A stretch of DNA of 64,000 bases from Streptomyces cavernicola (GTDB lineage: Bacteria > Actinomycetota > Actinomycetes > Streptomycetales > Streptomycetaceae), in NCBI RefSeq assembly GCF_029968035.1, contig NZ_JASCIQ010000010.1, positions 1 to 64,000 on the forward strand, written 5' to 3'. The notes under the pieces are model-generated. The model searched no databases. It was given only the letters and a program-made list of their open reading frames with translations, and was not told where the DNA came from. Shown in pieces: positions 16,537 through 24,931 of the stretch. A program made the position numbers and the translations under genes. Positions within the stretch are counted from its first letter, which is position 1; every line of letters begins with the position of its first letter.

Positions 16537-17784
16537 CTACTTCTCCCACTCGTCCCAGTCCAGGTTCCAGGCGTTGAGGCCGTTCCACCACTGGATCTGC
16601 TTGTCCTTGGAGTTCTTCACGATGACCACGTCGCCGATCATCGACTGGTCGAAGAACCAGGCCGCCGGGGTTTTGCTGTCGCCGCCGCCACGCTGGTCGC
16701 GCAGGCCGACGCAGCCGTGGCTGACGTTGGTGCTGCCGAACGTGGAGGGCGCCGCCCAGTAGTTGCCGTGGATGAACGTGCCCGAGGTGGACAGGCGCAT
16801 GGCGTGCGGCACGTCCTTGATGTCGTACTCGCCGCCGAAGCCGACCGTGTCGCCGTTCATGCGGGTCACCTTGTGCTTCTCGGTGATGACCATCTGGCCG
16901 TTGTACGTGGTGGTGGCCGGGGCGCCCGAGGTGATCGGGATGGTCTTGATGCGCTTGCCGTCGCGCTCGATCGTCATCTTCTTCGACTTGGCGTCCACGG
17001 TGGAGACCTGGCTGCGGCCGACGGTGAACGAGACGGTCTTGGCCTGCTCGCCGTAGACGTCCGGGCGGCCCTCGACGCCGTCGAGGTTGAGCTTCACGGT
17101 GACCTTGGTGCCCGGCTTCCAGTACTTCTCCGGGCGGAAGTCGAGCCGGTCGTTGCCGTACCACTTGTGGCGGATCTCGACCTTCGGCTCGGCCTTGACC
17201 TCGATGGCCTTCTCGACGGCCTCCGGGCTCGTGATACCGCGGGTGAAGTTGACCGAGAACGGCATGCCCACACCGACCTCGGAACCGTCCTCGGGCGTGA
17301 AGTGCCCGATGAACGTGTTCTGCGGGGTGAGCGTCGTGAACGTGGTGTCCTTGGCGGACTCGCGGCCCGCGGAGTCCTTCGCCGTGGCGTGGACCTTGTA
17401 CTTCGTCGACGCGGCGAGGTGGTGGTCGGGCTTCCAGGCCGAGCCGTCGGAGGTTATCTCCCCCGGTATCTCGTTGCCCTTGCTGTCCGCGACCTCGACC
17501 TCGGTCAGCTTGCCCTCCTCCGCGGTGATCTTCAGGGCGCCGTTGGTGGCCACGGACTCCGCGCCGTTCTTGGGCGCTATCGTCACCACGGCCCGCGAGG
17601 GCTCGTTGGCCTTCGCCCGGTCCGAGCCGCTGCCGCCCTTGCCCTCTTCACCGCCGGAACCCCCGCAGGCGGTCACGGCGAACAGTGCCGTGGTCAGTAC
17701 GACGGTCAGGCCGGCCCGCGCCCGCCCGCTGCCGCGGCGCCCCCGCGCGCCAACCGATGCCCCCGATATCGGTCGCCCGTTCAC
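16537..17784 (-). CDS. Ig-like domain L,D-transpeptidase lipoprotein (copy 1)
   Basis: This 415-residue surface enzyme makes 3-3 peptidoglycan cross-links or attaches proteins to peptidoglycan. I chose the GTG at 17784 (VNGRPISG) because GGGGAGA precedes it; the frame continues to 17883 without a plausible signal. A lipobox ends at Cys40 (LFAVTAC). Two Ig-like domains (about residues 60-265) precede the YkuD catalytic domain (about 270-390), with HGNYW and the catalytic SHGCVGLRD. The C terminus ends with a Trp-rich tail (WNLDWDEW), typical of the actinobacterial LdtMt2 type. Such enzymes are inhibited by carbapenems. A similar gene lies directly upstream. Confidence 0.93.
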   Translation of the reverse strand: MNGRPISGASVGARGRRGSGRARAGLTVVLTTALFAVTACGGSGGEEGKGGSGSDRAKANEPSRAVVTIAPKNGAESVATNGALKITAEEGKLTEVEVADSKGNEIPGEITSDGSAWKPDHHLAASTKYKVHATAKDSAGRESAKDTTFTTLTPQNTFIGHFTPEDGSEVGVGMPFSVNFTRGITSPEAVEKAIEVKAEPKVEIRHKWYGNDRLDFRPEKYWKPGTKVTVKLNLDGVEGRPDVYGEQAKTVSFTVGRSQVSTVDAKSKKMTIERDGKRIKTIPITSGAPATTTYNGQMVITEKHKVTRMNGDTVGFGGEYDIKDVPHAMRLSTSGTFIHGNYWAAPSTFGSTNVSHGCVGLRDQRGGGDSKTPAAWFFDQSMIGDVVIVKNSKDKQIQWWNGLNAWNLDWDEWEK

Positions 17785-17894
17785 GATGTGTCTCCCCTCG
17801 CCAGGCCTGATCAGGCCCGCCACCCCGGCGCATCTCGCGCACACCGCAAGATTACCGGGGCTGCCTGCGAGGACGACTCCCACGGAATGTCACC

Positions 17895-17961
17895 GTTCAG
17901 TCCCAAGTGGGGCCGACGTTCAGCCCCAGGTGGACCGAAGTTCAGCCCCAAGTGGGCGCGG
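17895..17961. repeat. Three imperfect 22-23-bp direct repeats
   Basis: Units begin at 17895, 17918 and 17940, each starting GTTCAGYCCCARGTGG. They lie between the two L,D-transpeptidase genes, upstream of copy 1 and just after the stop of copy 2. They may be regulator binding sites, since spacing near two helical turns is suggestive, or slippage products. Confidence 0.6.
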
Positions 17962-17985
17962 CGCTCCGGGGTTTCGGCGCCCGGC

Positions 17986-19239
17986 TCAGCGGCGCAGTGC
18001 GGAGCCCGCCTTCCACTTGCGCCAGTCCATGTTCCAGCCGCTGAGGCCGTTGTCCGGATCGACCTTCTTGTCCTTGGAGTTGACGACCTCCACCACGTCG
18101 CCGACGAGGCTGCGGTCGAAGAACCAGCCCGCGGGCGTGTCCGCGCTGCCGCCCTTGACGTCCCGCAGGCCCACGCAGCCGTGGCTGACGTTGAGGTTGC
18201 CGAACGTGTCGGAGGGGGCCCAGTAGTTGCCGTGCAGGAAGGTGCCCGAGGTGGTGAGGCGGATGGCGTGCGGCACGTCCGGGATGTCGTACTCGCCCTT
18301 ACCGTCGCCGTCCGTGAAGCCGACCGTCGCGCCGTTCATCCGTGTCACGTCGAGCATCTCGGAGATCACCATCTTCCCGTTGTACGTGGTGTTCTTGCCG
18401 CTGCCCGCGGTGATCGGCAAGGTCGAGACGAGCTCGCCGTCCTTGCGTACCTCCATGGTGTGCTCGGCGGCGTCGACGCGGGAGACCTGGCTGCGGCCGA
18501 CGGTGAAGCCGAACTGCTTCTGCTGCAGGCCGAACACCTGGGGCGCGCCCTGCACGTCGCGCAGGGCGAGGTCGACGGTGACCTGGGTGCCCGGCCGCCA
18601 GTAGTCCTTGGGGCGGAAGTCCAGGCGGGTCTTGCCGAACCAGTGCCCGGCGATCTCCACGGGCGGGTTCGACCGGACCCGCACGGCGCGCTCGACGGCC
18701 TTGCGGTTCTCGATCTCCCGGTTGAACTCCAGGGACACGATCATTCCGGTGCCGACGGTGGAGCGGTTCTCCGGCTTCACGTACGCGACGAAGCGCTCGT
18801 CCGGGACGTACGTGGTGAACGTGGTGTGGCGGGCGTGCCGGCGGCCGTGGCCGTCCAACGCGACCGCGTCGACCGTGTACTTGGCGGCGAGGGCGAGGCG
18901 CGGGTCCTTCGGCTCCCAGCGCAGGCCGTCGTCGGAGATCCGGCCCTCGACGGCGGTGTCCTGCGCGTCCTGGAACTTGACCACCTTCACGGACTCCAGG
19001 CGTCCGGCGGGCACCTCGACCTCCAGCTCCTGGTCGGCACGGACGCTGCGCTCGCCGTGGCCGGGGGTGATCCGGATCGCGTCCTCGGCCGTGCCCTTGC
19101 CGAAGACCGCGTCCACGGCGCCGATCCCGGTGCCGGAGCAGCCGGTGAGGACGGCCAGGAGGGCGGCGAGGCAGGCCCATGTCAGTACGGCGGCCTTACC
19201 GGCCGGTGCGCGCTGGGCGCTTGTCGCTTGGGGGTTCAC
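17986..19239 (-). CDS. Ig-like domain L,D-transpeptidase lipoprotein (copy 2)
   Basis: This 417-residue paralog of copy 1 has the same layout: lipobox ending at Cys34 (LAVLTGC), two Ig-like domains, a YkuD domain with HGNYW and SHGCVGLRD, and a Trp-containing tail (NMDWRKW). Sequence identity to copy 1 is moderate, so the duplication is old. The start is GTG at 19239 with only a weak ribosome binding site. It lies upstream of copy 1 on the same strand with a 200-base gap containing direct repeats. Two such enzymes side by side suggest specialised or redundant cross-linking at the cell wall. Confidence 0.92.
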   Translation of the reverse strand: MNPQATSAQRAPAGKAAVLTWACLAALLAVLTGCSGTGIGAVDAVFGKGTAEDAIRITPGHGERSVRADQELEVEVPAGRLESVKVVKFQDAQDTAVEGRISDDGLRWEPKDPRLALAAKYTVDAVALDGHGRRHARHTTFTTYVPDERFVAYVKPENRSTVGTGMIVSLEFNREIENRKAVERAVRVRSNPPVEIAGHWFGKTRLDFRPKDYWRPGTQVTVDLALRDVQGAPQVFGLQQKQFGFTVGRSQVSRVDAAEHTMEVRKDGELVSTLPITAGSGKNTTYNGKMVISEMLDVTRMNGATVGFTDGDGKGEYDIPDVPHAIRLTTSGTFLHGNYWAPSDTFGNLNVSHGCVGLRDVKGGSADTPAGWFFDRSLVGDVVEVVNSKDKKVDPDNGLSGWNMDWRKWKAGSALRR

Positions 19240-19311
19240 GTCCGTGACAACGACGGGGGTCGGCCGAGGGAAACGTGACTGTGCGGTGGACGGGGCTCGG
19301 CCCGCGCGGGC

Positions 19312-21159
19312 TCAACCCTTCACGCTGTCCCGCCAGGCTCTGTGCAGGGACGCGAACTCGCCCGTGCCTCCGGTCAGTTCGGCGGGCGGGCCGTCCTCCA
19401 CCACCCGGCCGTCGGCCATCACCAGGACGCGGTCCGCGATCTCCACCGTGGAGAGGCGGTGGGCGATGACCACGGCCGTGCGGCCGTGCAGGACCGTGTG
19501 CATGGCGTGCTGGACGGCACGCTCGCCGGGGATGTCCAGGGAGCTGGTCGCCTCGTCGAGGATGAGGACCGCCGGGTCGGCGAGCAGGGCGCGGGCGAAC
19601 GCGACGAGTTGGCGCTGGCCCGCCGAGATGCGGCCGCCGCGCTTGCGGACGTCCGTGTCGTACCCGTCGGGCAGGGCGGCGATGAACTCGTGGGCGCCGA
19701 TGGCCCGCGCCGCCGACTCGATCTCGGCGCGGGACGCGTCCGGGCGGCCGATCGCGATGTTCTCGGCGACCGTCCCGGAGAACAGGAACGCCTCCTGCGT
19801 CACCATCACCACGCCGCGCCGCAGCTCGGGCAGGGCGAGGTCGTGCAGGTCCGTGCCGTCGAGCAGGACCCGGCCCGCCGTCGGGTCGTAGAAGCGGGCC
19901 AGGAGTTTGGCGAGGGTGGACTTGCCGGCGCCGGTGGAGCCGACCACGGCCACGGTCTGCCCGGCGGGAATCGTCAGGTCGAAGCGCGGCAGGACCTCGC
20001 CGCCGGTGCGGTACGCGAAGCTCACCGACTCGAACTCGACCGTACGGCCGGGGTGTTCGCCGTCGCGCTCGGGCAGCGGCTTCGGCTCGGCCGGCTCGGG
20101 CACCGACGGGACCTGGGCGAGCAGCCCGGCGATCTTCTCCAGGGACGCGGCCGCCGACTGGTACGAGTTGAGGAACATGCCGAGCCGGTCGATCGGGTCG
20201 TAGAGCCGCCGCAGGTAGAGCACCGACGCGGCGAGCACGCCGAGGGCGAGGGTGCCGTCCGCGACCCGGTACGCGCCCCACAGGACGATTCCGGCGACGG
20301 CCGTGTTGGCGATCAGGCGGGAGCCCACCACGTACTGCGCCATCTCCAGGAACGCCGCGCCGTTGACGCGTTCGTGGCGGCCGTTGAGCTCGGCGAACTC
20401 GGCGTCGTTGGCCCGCTCGCGGCGGAACGCGCGCACCGGGCGGATGCCGTTGACCGTCTCGGCGAACTTCACGATGACCGCGGCGATCGCGGTGGAGCGG
20501 AGCCGGAAGATCCGCCCCGCGCGTCTGCGGTAGCGCCGCACCATCAGGTACAGCGGCCCGAACGACGCCACCGCGACCGCGCCGAGCCCCAGGTCGAGCC
20601 AGAGCAGCAGCGCGGAGATGTACGCGAAGGACAGGATGACGTTGAGGAGTTCCTGCAGCCCCTCGTTGAGGAGTTCGCGCAGCGACTCGACGTCGGTGGT
20701 GGAGCGGGAGATCAGCCGCCCCGAGGTGTACCGCTCGTGGAAGTCGAGGGAGAGCGCCTGCGCGTGGCGGAAGATCCGGCCGCGCAGGTCGAGCAGCACG
20801 TCCTGGTTCACTCGGGCCGCCGCGCGGATGTACGCGTACTGCAGCGCGGCGGCCGCGGCCGCGCACAGCGCGTACCCGACGGCGACGGCGAGGAGCGGGC
20901 CGTGGTCGTGGGCGCGCACCGCGGGCACGCCGCGGTCGATGGCGTACGCGACGAGCAGCGGGCCCGCCTGCACGGCCGACGTCTGGAGCAGAAGCAGCAG
21001 CGCGGCGAGGGCGACGCGCGCTTTGAGCGGAGCGAGCAGCGAGCGGAGCAGCGCGCCGGTCGCGCCGTCCGGGGCGGGGAGGGCGTCCTGGGTGAACGGG
21101 TCGTCGCGGGGCGGAGGTTCGGGCGCGGCCTCGGGTTTGCTGTCGACGGTCGTGGTCAC
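19312..21159 (-). CDS. Heterodimeric ABC exporter, subunit with canonical catalytic Glu
   Basis: This 615-residue half-transporter has six membrane helices (about residues 40-340) and an ATPase domain (about 380-615). The GTG start at 21159 overlaps the partner's stop codon by four bases (GTGA). Walker A is STGAGKST and Walker B is AVLILDEATSSLD with the catalytic Glu. The signature motif is altered, RISAGQRQ instead of LSGGQ. That change fits a heterodimer in which this signature completes the degenerate site built on the partner's Walker motifs. The much longer frame open up to 23148 is an artefact overlapping the partner gene. The substrate is unknown; a drug or lipid is usual for the family. 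Confidence 0.92.
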   Translation of the reverse strand: MTTTVDSKPEAAPEPPPRDDPFTQDALPAPDGATGALLRSLLAPLKARVALAALLLLLQTSAVQAGPLLVAYAIDRGVPAVRAHDHGPLLAVAVGYALCAAAAAALQYAYIRAAARVNQDVLLDLRGRIFRHAQALSLDFHERYTSGRLISRSTTDVESLRELLNEGLQELLNVILSFAYISALLLWLDLGLGAVAVASFGPLYLMVRRYRRRAGRIFRLRSTAIAAVIVKFAETVNGIRPVRAFRRERANDAEFAELNGRHERVNGAAFLEMAQYVVGSRLIANTAVAGIVLWGAYRVADGTLALGVLAASVLYLRRLYDPIDRLGMFLNSYQSAAASLEKIAGLLAQVPSVPEPAEPKPLPERDGEHPGRTVEFESVSFAYRTGGEVLPRFDLTIPAGQTVAVVGSTGAGKSTLAKLLARFYDPTAGRVLLDGTDLHDLALPELRRGVVMVTQEAFLFSGTVAENIAIGRPDASRAEIESAARAIGAHEFIAALPDGYDTDVRKRGGRISAGQRQLVAFARALLADPAVLILDEATSSLDIPGERAVQHAMHTVLHGRTAVVIAHRLSTVEIADRVLVMADGRVVEDGPPAELTGGTGEFASLHRAWRDSVKG

Positions 21160-23036
21160 CGGTCCCCCTCGGTGTGCTCGGGTGCGTCGCTCGCGGGTTG
21201 CGCGGCTCCGGCCTCGCCGGACATCAGCCAGGCGTACTCGGCGTTCTCCCGCAGCAGCCGGTGGTGCGTGCCGACGGCGGCGATGCGGCCGCCGGAGAGC
21301 AGCGCCACCCGGTCCGCGAGCAGCACCGTGGACGGGCGGTGGGCGACGACGAGCGCGGTGGTGTCGGCGAGGACCCGGCGGAGGGCGGCCTCCACGAGCG
21401 CCTCGGTGTGCACGTCGAGCGCCGACAGCGGGTCGTCGAGGACGAGGAAGCGGGGTCTGCCGACGACCGCCCGCGCGAGGGCGAGCCGCTGGCGCTGGCC
21501 GCCGGAGAGGCTGAGGCCCTGCTCGCCCACCTGGGTGTCGGCGCCGTGCGGCAGCCGGTGCACGAAGTCCGCCTGGGCGATGTCGAGCGCGCGGGCCAAC
21601 TCCCGCTCGCCCGCGCCCTGTTCGGCGCCCATGAGGACGTTCTCGCCGACGCTCGCGGAGAACAGCGTGGGCTCCTCGAAGGCAACGGAGACGAGGGTGC
21701 GCAGCTCCTCGCGGGGCAGCTCGGCGATGTCGACGCCGTCGAGCGTGATCCGCCCCGCCGTGACCTCGTGCAGCCGCGGCACGAGCGCGGTGAGCGTGGT
21801 CTTCCCGCTCCCGGTCGCCCCGACGAGGGCGAGGGTCTCCCCGGACCTGATGTGCAGATCGACTCCGCCGAGGACGGGCGGGGCGTCGGGCACGGCATCG
21901 GGAAACCGAAAGGTGACGCCGTCGAAGCGCAGACCGTCGGTGGTTTCGTCCTCCGCGGACGGGCGGTACGCGGGTGCCGCCTCCGGCGCCGGCTCCGGCC
22001 CCGCTTCCGCCTCCGGGGCCACGTCCAGGACTTCGAAGTAGCGGCGGGTGGCCGTGGCCGCCTCCTGGCTCATGGCGAGCAGGAAGCCGATGGACTCCAC
22101 CGGCCAGCGCAGGGCGAGTGCCGTCGACAGGAACGCGACGAGGGTGCCGGCCGAGAGGGCACCGGCGGCGACCTGCAGTACGCCGAGGACGAGCGCCGCG
22201 CCGATGGCCAGTTCGGGCAGGACGACGATGACCGCCCAGATCGTGGCGAGCAGCCCGGCCTTGCGCAGCTCCGTGCCGCGCAGGGTGCCGGAGAGTGCGC
22301 GGAAGGCGCGGGCCTGGGCGCGGTGGCGGCCGAAGCCCTTGATGACGCGGATGCCGAGCACGCCCTCCTCGACCACCGTCGTGAGGTCCCCCACCTGGTC
22401 CTGGGCGCGGCGGGCGATGGCCGAGTACCGCCCCTCGAAGAGCCAGCAGACCACGACGAGGGGGACGACCGGGGCGAGCAGGACCAGGCCGAGGGTCCAC
22501 TCCTGGACCAGCAGGACGACCACGCCCACCAGGATCGTCACGCCGTTGACCAGCAGGAACGTCAACGGGAAGGCGAGGAAGAGGCGCAGCATCGTGAGGT
22601 CGCCGGTGGCGCGCGAGAGGAGCTGGCCCGAGGCCCAGCGGTCGTGGAAGGCGACGGGCACGCGCTGCAGGCGGTGGTAGAGGTCGGCGCGCATCGCGGC
22701 CTCGACCCCGGCGAGGGGTCTGGCGACGAGCCAGCGCCGGAACCCGAAAAGCAGGGCCTCCCCGATGCCGAGCAGCAGGACGAACAGCGCGCCGAGCCAG
22801 ACGCCGCCCGGGTCGCGGTCGGCCACGGGGCCGTCCACCAGCCACTTGAGGACGAGCGGGATGACCAGGCCCACGCAGGACGCGACGATCGCGACCACGG
22901 CCGCCGTGCCGAGCCGGGCCCGCACCGGGCGCACGTACGGCCACAGGCGCAGCAGCGTGCGGACGGCGGAGGCGGAGGGGGTGCCTCGGTCCGTGGCAGG
23001 GGCGGTGGGCGTGGTCGGCGCCTGGTCTGTGGCCAT
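21156..23036 (-). CDS. Heterodimeric ABC exporter, subunit with degenerate Walker B
   Basis: This 626-residue half-transporter starts with ATG at 23036. Six membrane helices (about residues 40-330) are followed by an ATPase domain (about 375-610). Walker A is ATGSGKTT and the signature is a perfect LSGGQRQRLALARA. Walker B is FLVLDDPLSALD: the catalytic Glu is Asp, as in the degenerate site of exporters such as TM287/288. Combined with the partner, this gives one active and one degenerate ATP site. It is the first gene of the two-gene operon and is divergent from the DrrAB-like system. Confidence 0.92.
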   Translation of the reverse strand: MATDQAPTTPTAPATDRGTPSASAVRTLLRLWPYVRPVRARLGTAAVVAIVASCVGLVIPLVLKWLVDGPVADRDPGGVWLGALFVLLLGIGEALLFGFRRWLVARPLAGVEAAMRADLYHRLQRVPVAFHDRWASGQLLSRATGDLTMLRLFLAFPLTFLLVNGVTILVGVVVLLVQEWTLGLVLLAPVVPLVVVCWLFEGRYSAIARRAQDQVGDLTTVVEEGVLGIRVIKGFGRHRAQARAFRALSGTLRGTELRKAGLLATIWAVIVVLPELAIGAALVLGVLQVAAGALSAGTLVAFLSTALALRWPVESIGFLLAMSQEAATATRRYFEVLDVAPEAEAGPEPAPEAAPAYRPSAEDETTDGLRFDGVTFRFPDAVPDAPPVLGGVDLHIRSGETLALVGATGSGKTTLTALVPRLHEVTAGRITLDGVDIAELPREELRTLVSVAFEEPTLFSASVGENVLMGAEQGAGERELARALDIAQADFVHRLPHGADTQVGEQGLSLSGGQRQRLALARAVVGRPRFLVLDDPLSALDVHTEALVEAALRRVLADTTALVVAHRPSTVLLADRVALLSGGRIAAVGTHHRLLRENAEYAWLMSGEAGAAQPASDAPEHTEGDR

Positions 23037-23044
23037 CAGGAGCG

Positions 23045-23108
23045 AGCTTATGGTTCACCACTGACAGTCCCAACGGGTTTTGGCACGCGGTGAGTTGGCG
23101 CCGCCAAC
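23045..23108 (-). promoter_or_regulatory. Putative exporter promoter and palindrome
   Basis: On the minus strand, TTGGGA (23068-23073) and TAAGCT (23045-23050) are 17 bases apart. They would start transcription very close to the ATG at 23036. GTTGGC and GCCAAC at 23094-23108 form a 6-3-6 palindrome a little upstream, a possible operator in the divergent region. Support is by pattern only. Confidence 0.35.
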
Positions 23109-23245
23109 CGGAACCAGCCAGTCCGCGCAGGGCGCCGTGCCGCCGCACCGGGCAGGTCGTACCGCCCCATCAACCGATCGGCTGATGCCGCTTCGAGCGC
23201 GATGGGCGATGCCCGTGCGCGGCCCCGGCCGGGAGGCTCGAAGGC

Positions 23246-24166
23246 ATGGCAATCATCGAGGTAAGGGACCTGCGCAAGGTCTACGGGGGCCGGCCCGCCG
23301 TGGACGGCGTCTCGTTCGCCGTCGAGGAGGGGGAGATCTTCGGTGTGCTCGGCCCGAACGGCGCGGGCAAGACCACCACCGTCGAGTGCGTCGAGGGGCT
23401 GCGCGTCCCCGACTCCGGTTCCGTACGGGTCGCCGGGATGGACCCGGTCGCGGACCACCGCCGGGTGACGCAGCTGCTCGGCGCCCAGCTGCAGGAGAGC
23501 GAGCTGCAGGCGAAGCTCACCGTGCGGGAGGCCCTGGAGCTGTACAGCGCGTGCTACGAGCAGCCGGTCGACTGGCGGCCGCTGGCCGAGCGCCTCGGGC
23601 TCGGCGAGAAGCTGGGGGCCAGGTTCGGGAAGCTGAGCGGCGGCCAGAAGCAGCGCCTCTTCATCGCGCTCGCCCTGGTCGGCGGCCCCCGCGTGGTGGT
23701 GCTCGACGAGCTGACGACGGGGCTCGACCCGCGCGCCCGCCGGGACACCTGGCAGCTGATCGAAGAGGTGCGGGCGAGCGGCGTGACCGTACTGCTCGTC
23801 ACCCACTTCATGGAGGAGGCGCAGCGCCTCTGTGACCGGATCGCGGTGATCGACCGGGGCAGGATCGCGGCGCTCGACACCCCGTCCGGCCTGATCGGGC
23901 GCTCCGCGGGCTCGACCGTCATCTCCTTCACACCGTCCCGGCCGCTCGATCCGCGCGAGCTCGCCGAGCTGCCCGCGGCGACGTCCGTGACGACGTCCGC
24001 CACGACCGGCGAGCGGGACGGCCGGATCACCGTCCACGGCACCGACGACACCGTGAACGCGGTCCTTTCGCTGCTCGCCCGGCACCACGTCACCGCCCAT
24101 CAACTCCGCGTCGTGGACGCCACGTTGGACGACGCGTTCCTCGACCTGACGGGAGCCACGTCATGA
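23246..24166 (+). CDS. ABC transporter ATP-binding protein (DrrA-like)
   Basis: This 306-residue ATPase is the energy subunit of an ABC-2 type exporter whose permease gene overlaps it by four bases (ATGA). Walker A is GPNGAGKTTT, the signature is LSGGQKQRLFIALAL, Walker B is RVVVLDELTTGLD and the switch is VTHFMEEAQ. In Walker B, Pro after Glu is replaced by Leu (DEL). A C-terminal extension of about 80 residues is typical of DrrA-type daunorubicin-resistance ATPases. The start is ATG at 23246. It heads a likely five-gene operon with permease, sensor kinase, response regulator and a small membrane protein. Confidence 0.92.
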   Translation: MAIIEVRDLRKVYGGRPAVDGVSFAVEEGEIFGVLGPNGAGKTTTVECVEGLRVPDSGSVRVAGMDPVADHRRVTQLLGAQLQESELQAKLTVREALELYSACYEQPVDWRPLAERLGLGEKLGARFGKLSGGQKQRLFIALALVGGPRVVVLDELTTGLDPRARRDTWQLIEEVRASGVTVLLVTHFMEEAQRLCDRIAVIDRGRIAALDTPSGLIGRSAGSTVISFTPSRPLDPRELAELPAATSVTTSATTGERDGRITVHGTDDTVNAVLSLLARHHVTAHQLRVVDATLDDAFLDLTGATS

Positions 24167-24927
24167 GCGCCCTCACCGCCGCCACCCCGTCCCGGGCCGC
24201 CGGGGCCGTCCTCAGGGCGGAGCTGACGCTCTTCCGCCGCGAACCGGGCTCGCTCTTCTGGATCATGGTCTTCCCGACGGCGCTCCTGTCGGTCCTCGGC
24301 TCGATCCCCGCCTTCCGCACACCCGACCCGGAGCACGGCCTGCGCATGGTCGAGGTGTACGTGCCGGTGGTGGTGCTGACCTCGATGGTGATGGCGGGCA
24401 TGCAGGCCATGCCGCCGGTGATCACCAACTACCGGGAGCGCGGCGTCCTGCGCCGCATGTCGACGACTCCGGTCCGGCCCACCGCGGTGCTCGCGAGCCA
24501 GATGGCGCTGCACGGCGGAGCCGCCCTGCTGTCGGCGGTGCTCTCGCTCTCGGTGGGCCGGCTCGTGTTCGACGTGGCGCTGCCGCGCCAGCTCTTCGGG
24601 TACGCGCTCGCGCTCGCCCTCTCCGTCGTCACGGCCCTCGCCCTGGGCGCGGCGATCTCGGCGGTGTCCCGTACGACGAAGGCGGCCACGGCGATGGGCG
24701 CGGCCGTGTCCCTGCCGATGATGTTCAGCGCGGGGCTGTGGCTGCCGGTGCAGGCGATGCCCGAACTCCTCGCCCGAATCATGGAGTTCCTGCCGTTCGG
24801 CGCCGCCGCACGCGCCCTGGGCCAGGCCGCGGCGGGCGACTGGCCGGGCCTCGCGCACCTGGGCGTCCTCGCGCTGTGGGCGGTGGTGCTCACGGGCGCG
24901 TCGGCCCGCTGGTTCCGCTGGGAGTGA
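24163..24927 (+). CDS. ABC-2 type exporter permease
   Basis: This 254-residue membrane protein has about six hydrophobic segments, including WIMVFPTALLSVLGSIPAF, VVVLTSMVMAGMQAM and LALGAAISAVS. The YRERGVLRRMSTTPV loop is the hallmark of ABC-2 (DrrB-like) permeases. It overlaps the ATPase gene by four bases and ends five bases before the start of the sensor kinase, so it is translationally coupled on both sides. The pair probably exports a hydrophobic compound, and the adjacent two-component system suggests induction by a membrane or antibiotic signal. Confidence 0.9.
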   Translation: MSALTAATPSRAAGAVLRAELTLFRREPGSLFWIMVFPTALLSVLGSIPAFRTPDPEHGLRMVEVYVPVVVLTSMVMAGMQAMPPVITNYRERGVLRRMSTTPVRPTAVLASQMALHGGAALLSAVLSLSVGRLVFDVALPRQLFGYALALALSVVTALALGAAISAVSRTTKAATAMGAAVSLPMMFSAGLWLPVQAMPELLARIMEFLPFGAAARALGQAAAGDWPGLAHLGVLALWAVVLTGASARWFRWE

Positions 24928-24931
24928 GCCG

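Noticed and set aside
21160-23148. N-terminal extension of the exporter subunit ending at 19312
   Set aside because: The extension lies out of frame over the partner half-transporter and has no family sequence. The GTG at 21159 overlaps the partner stop codon and fits the family start.
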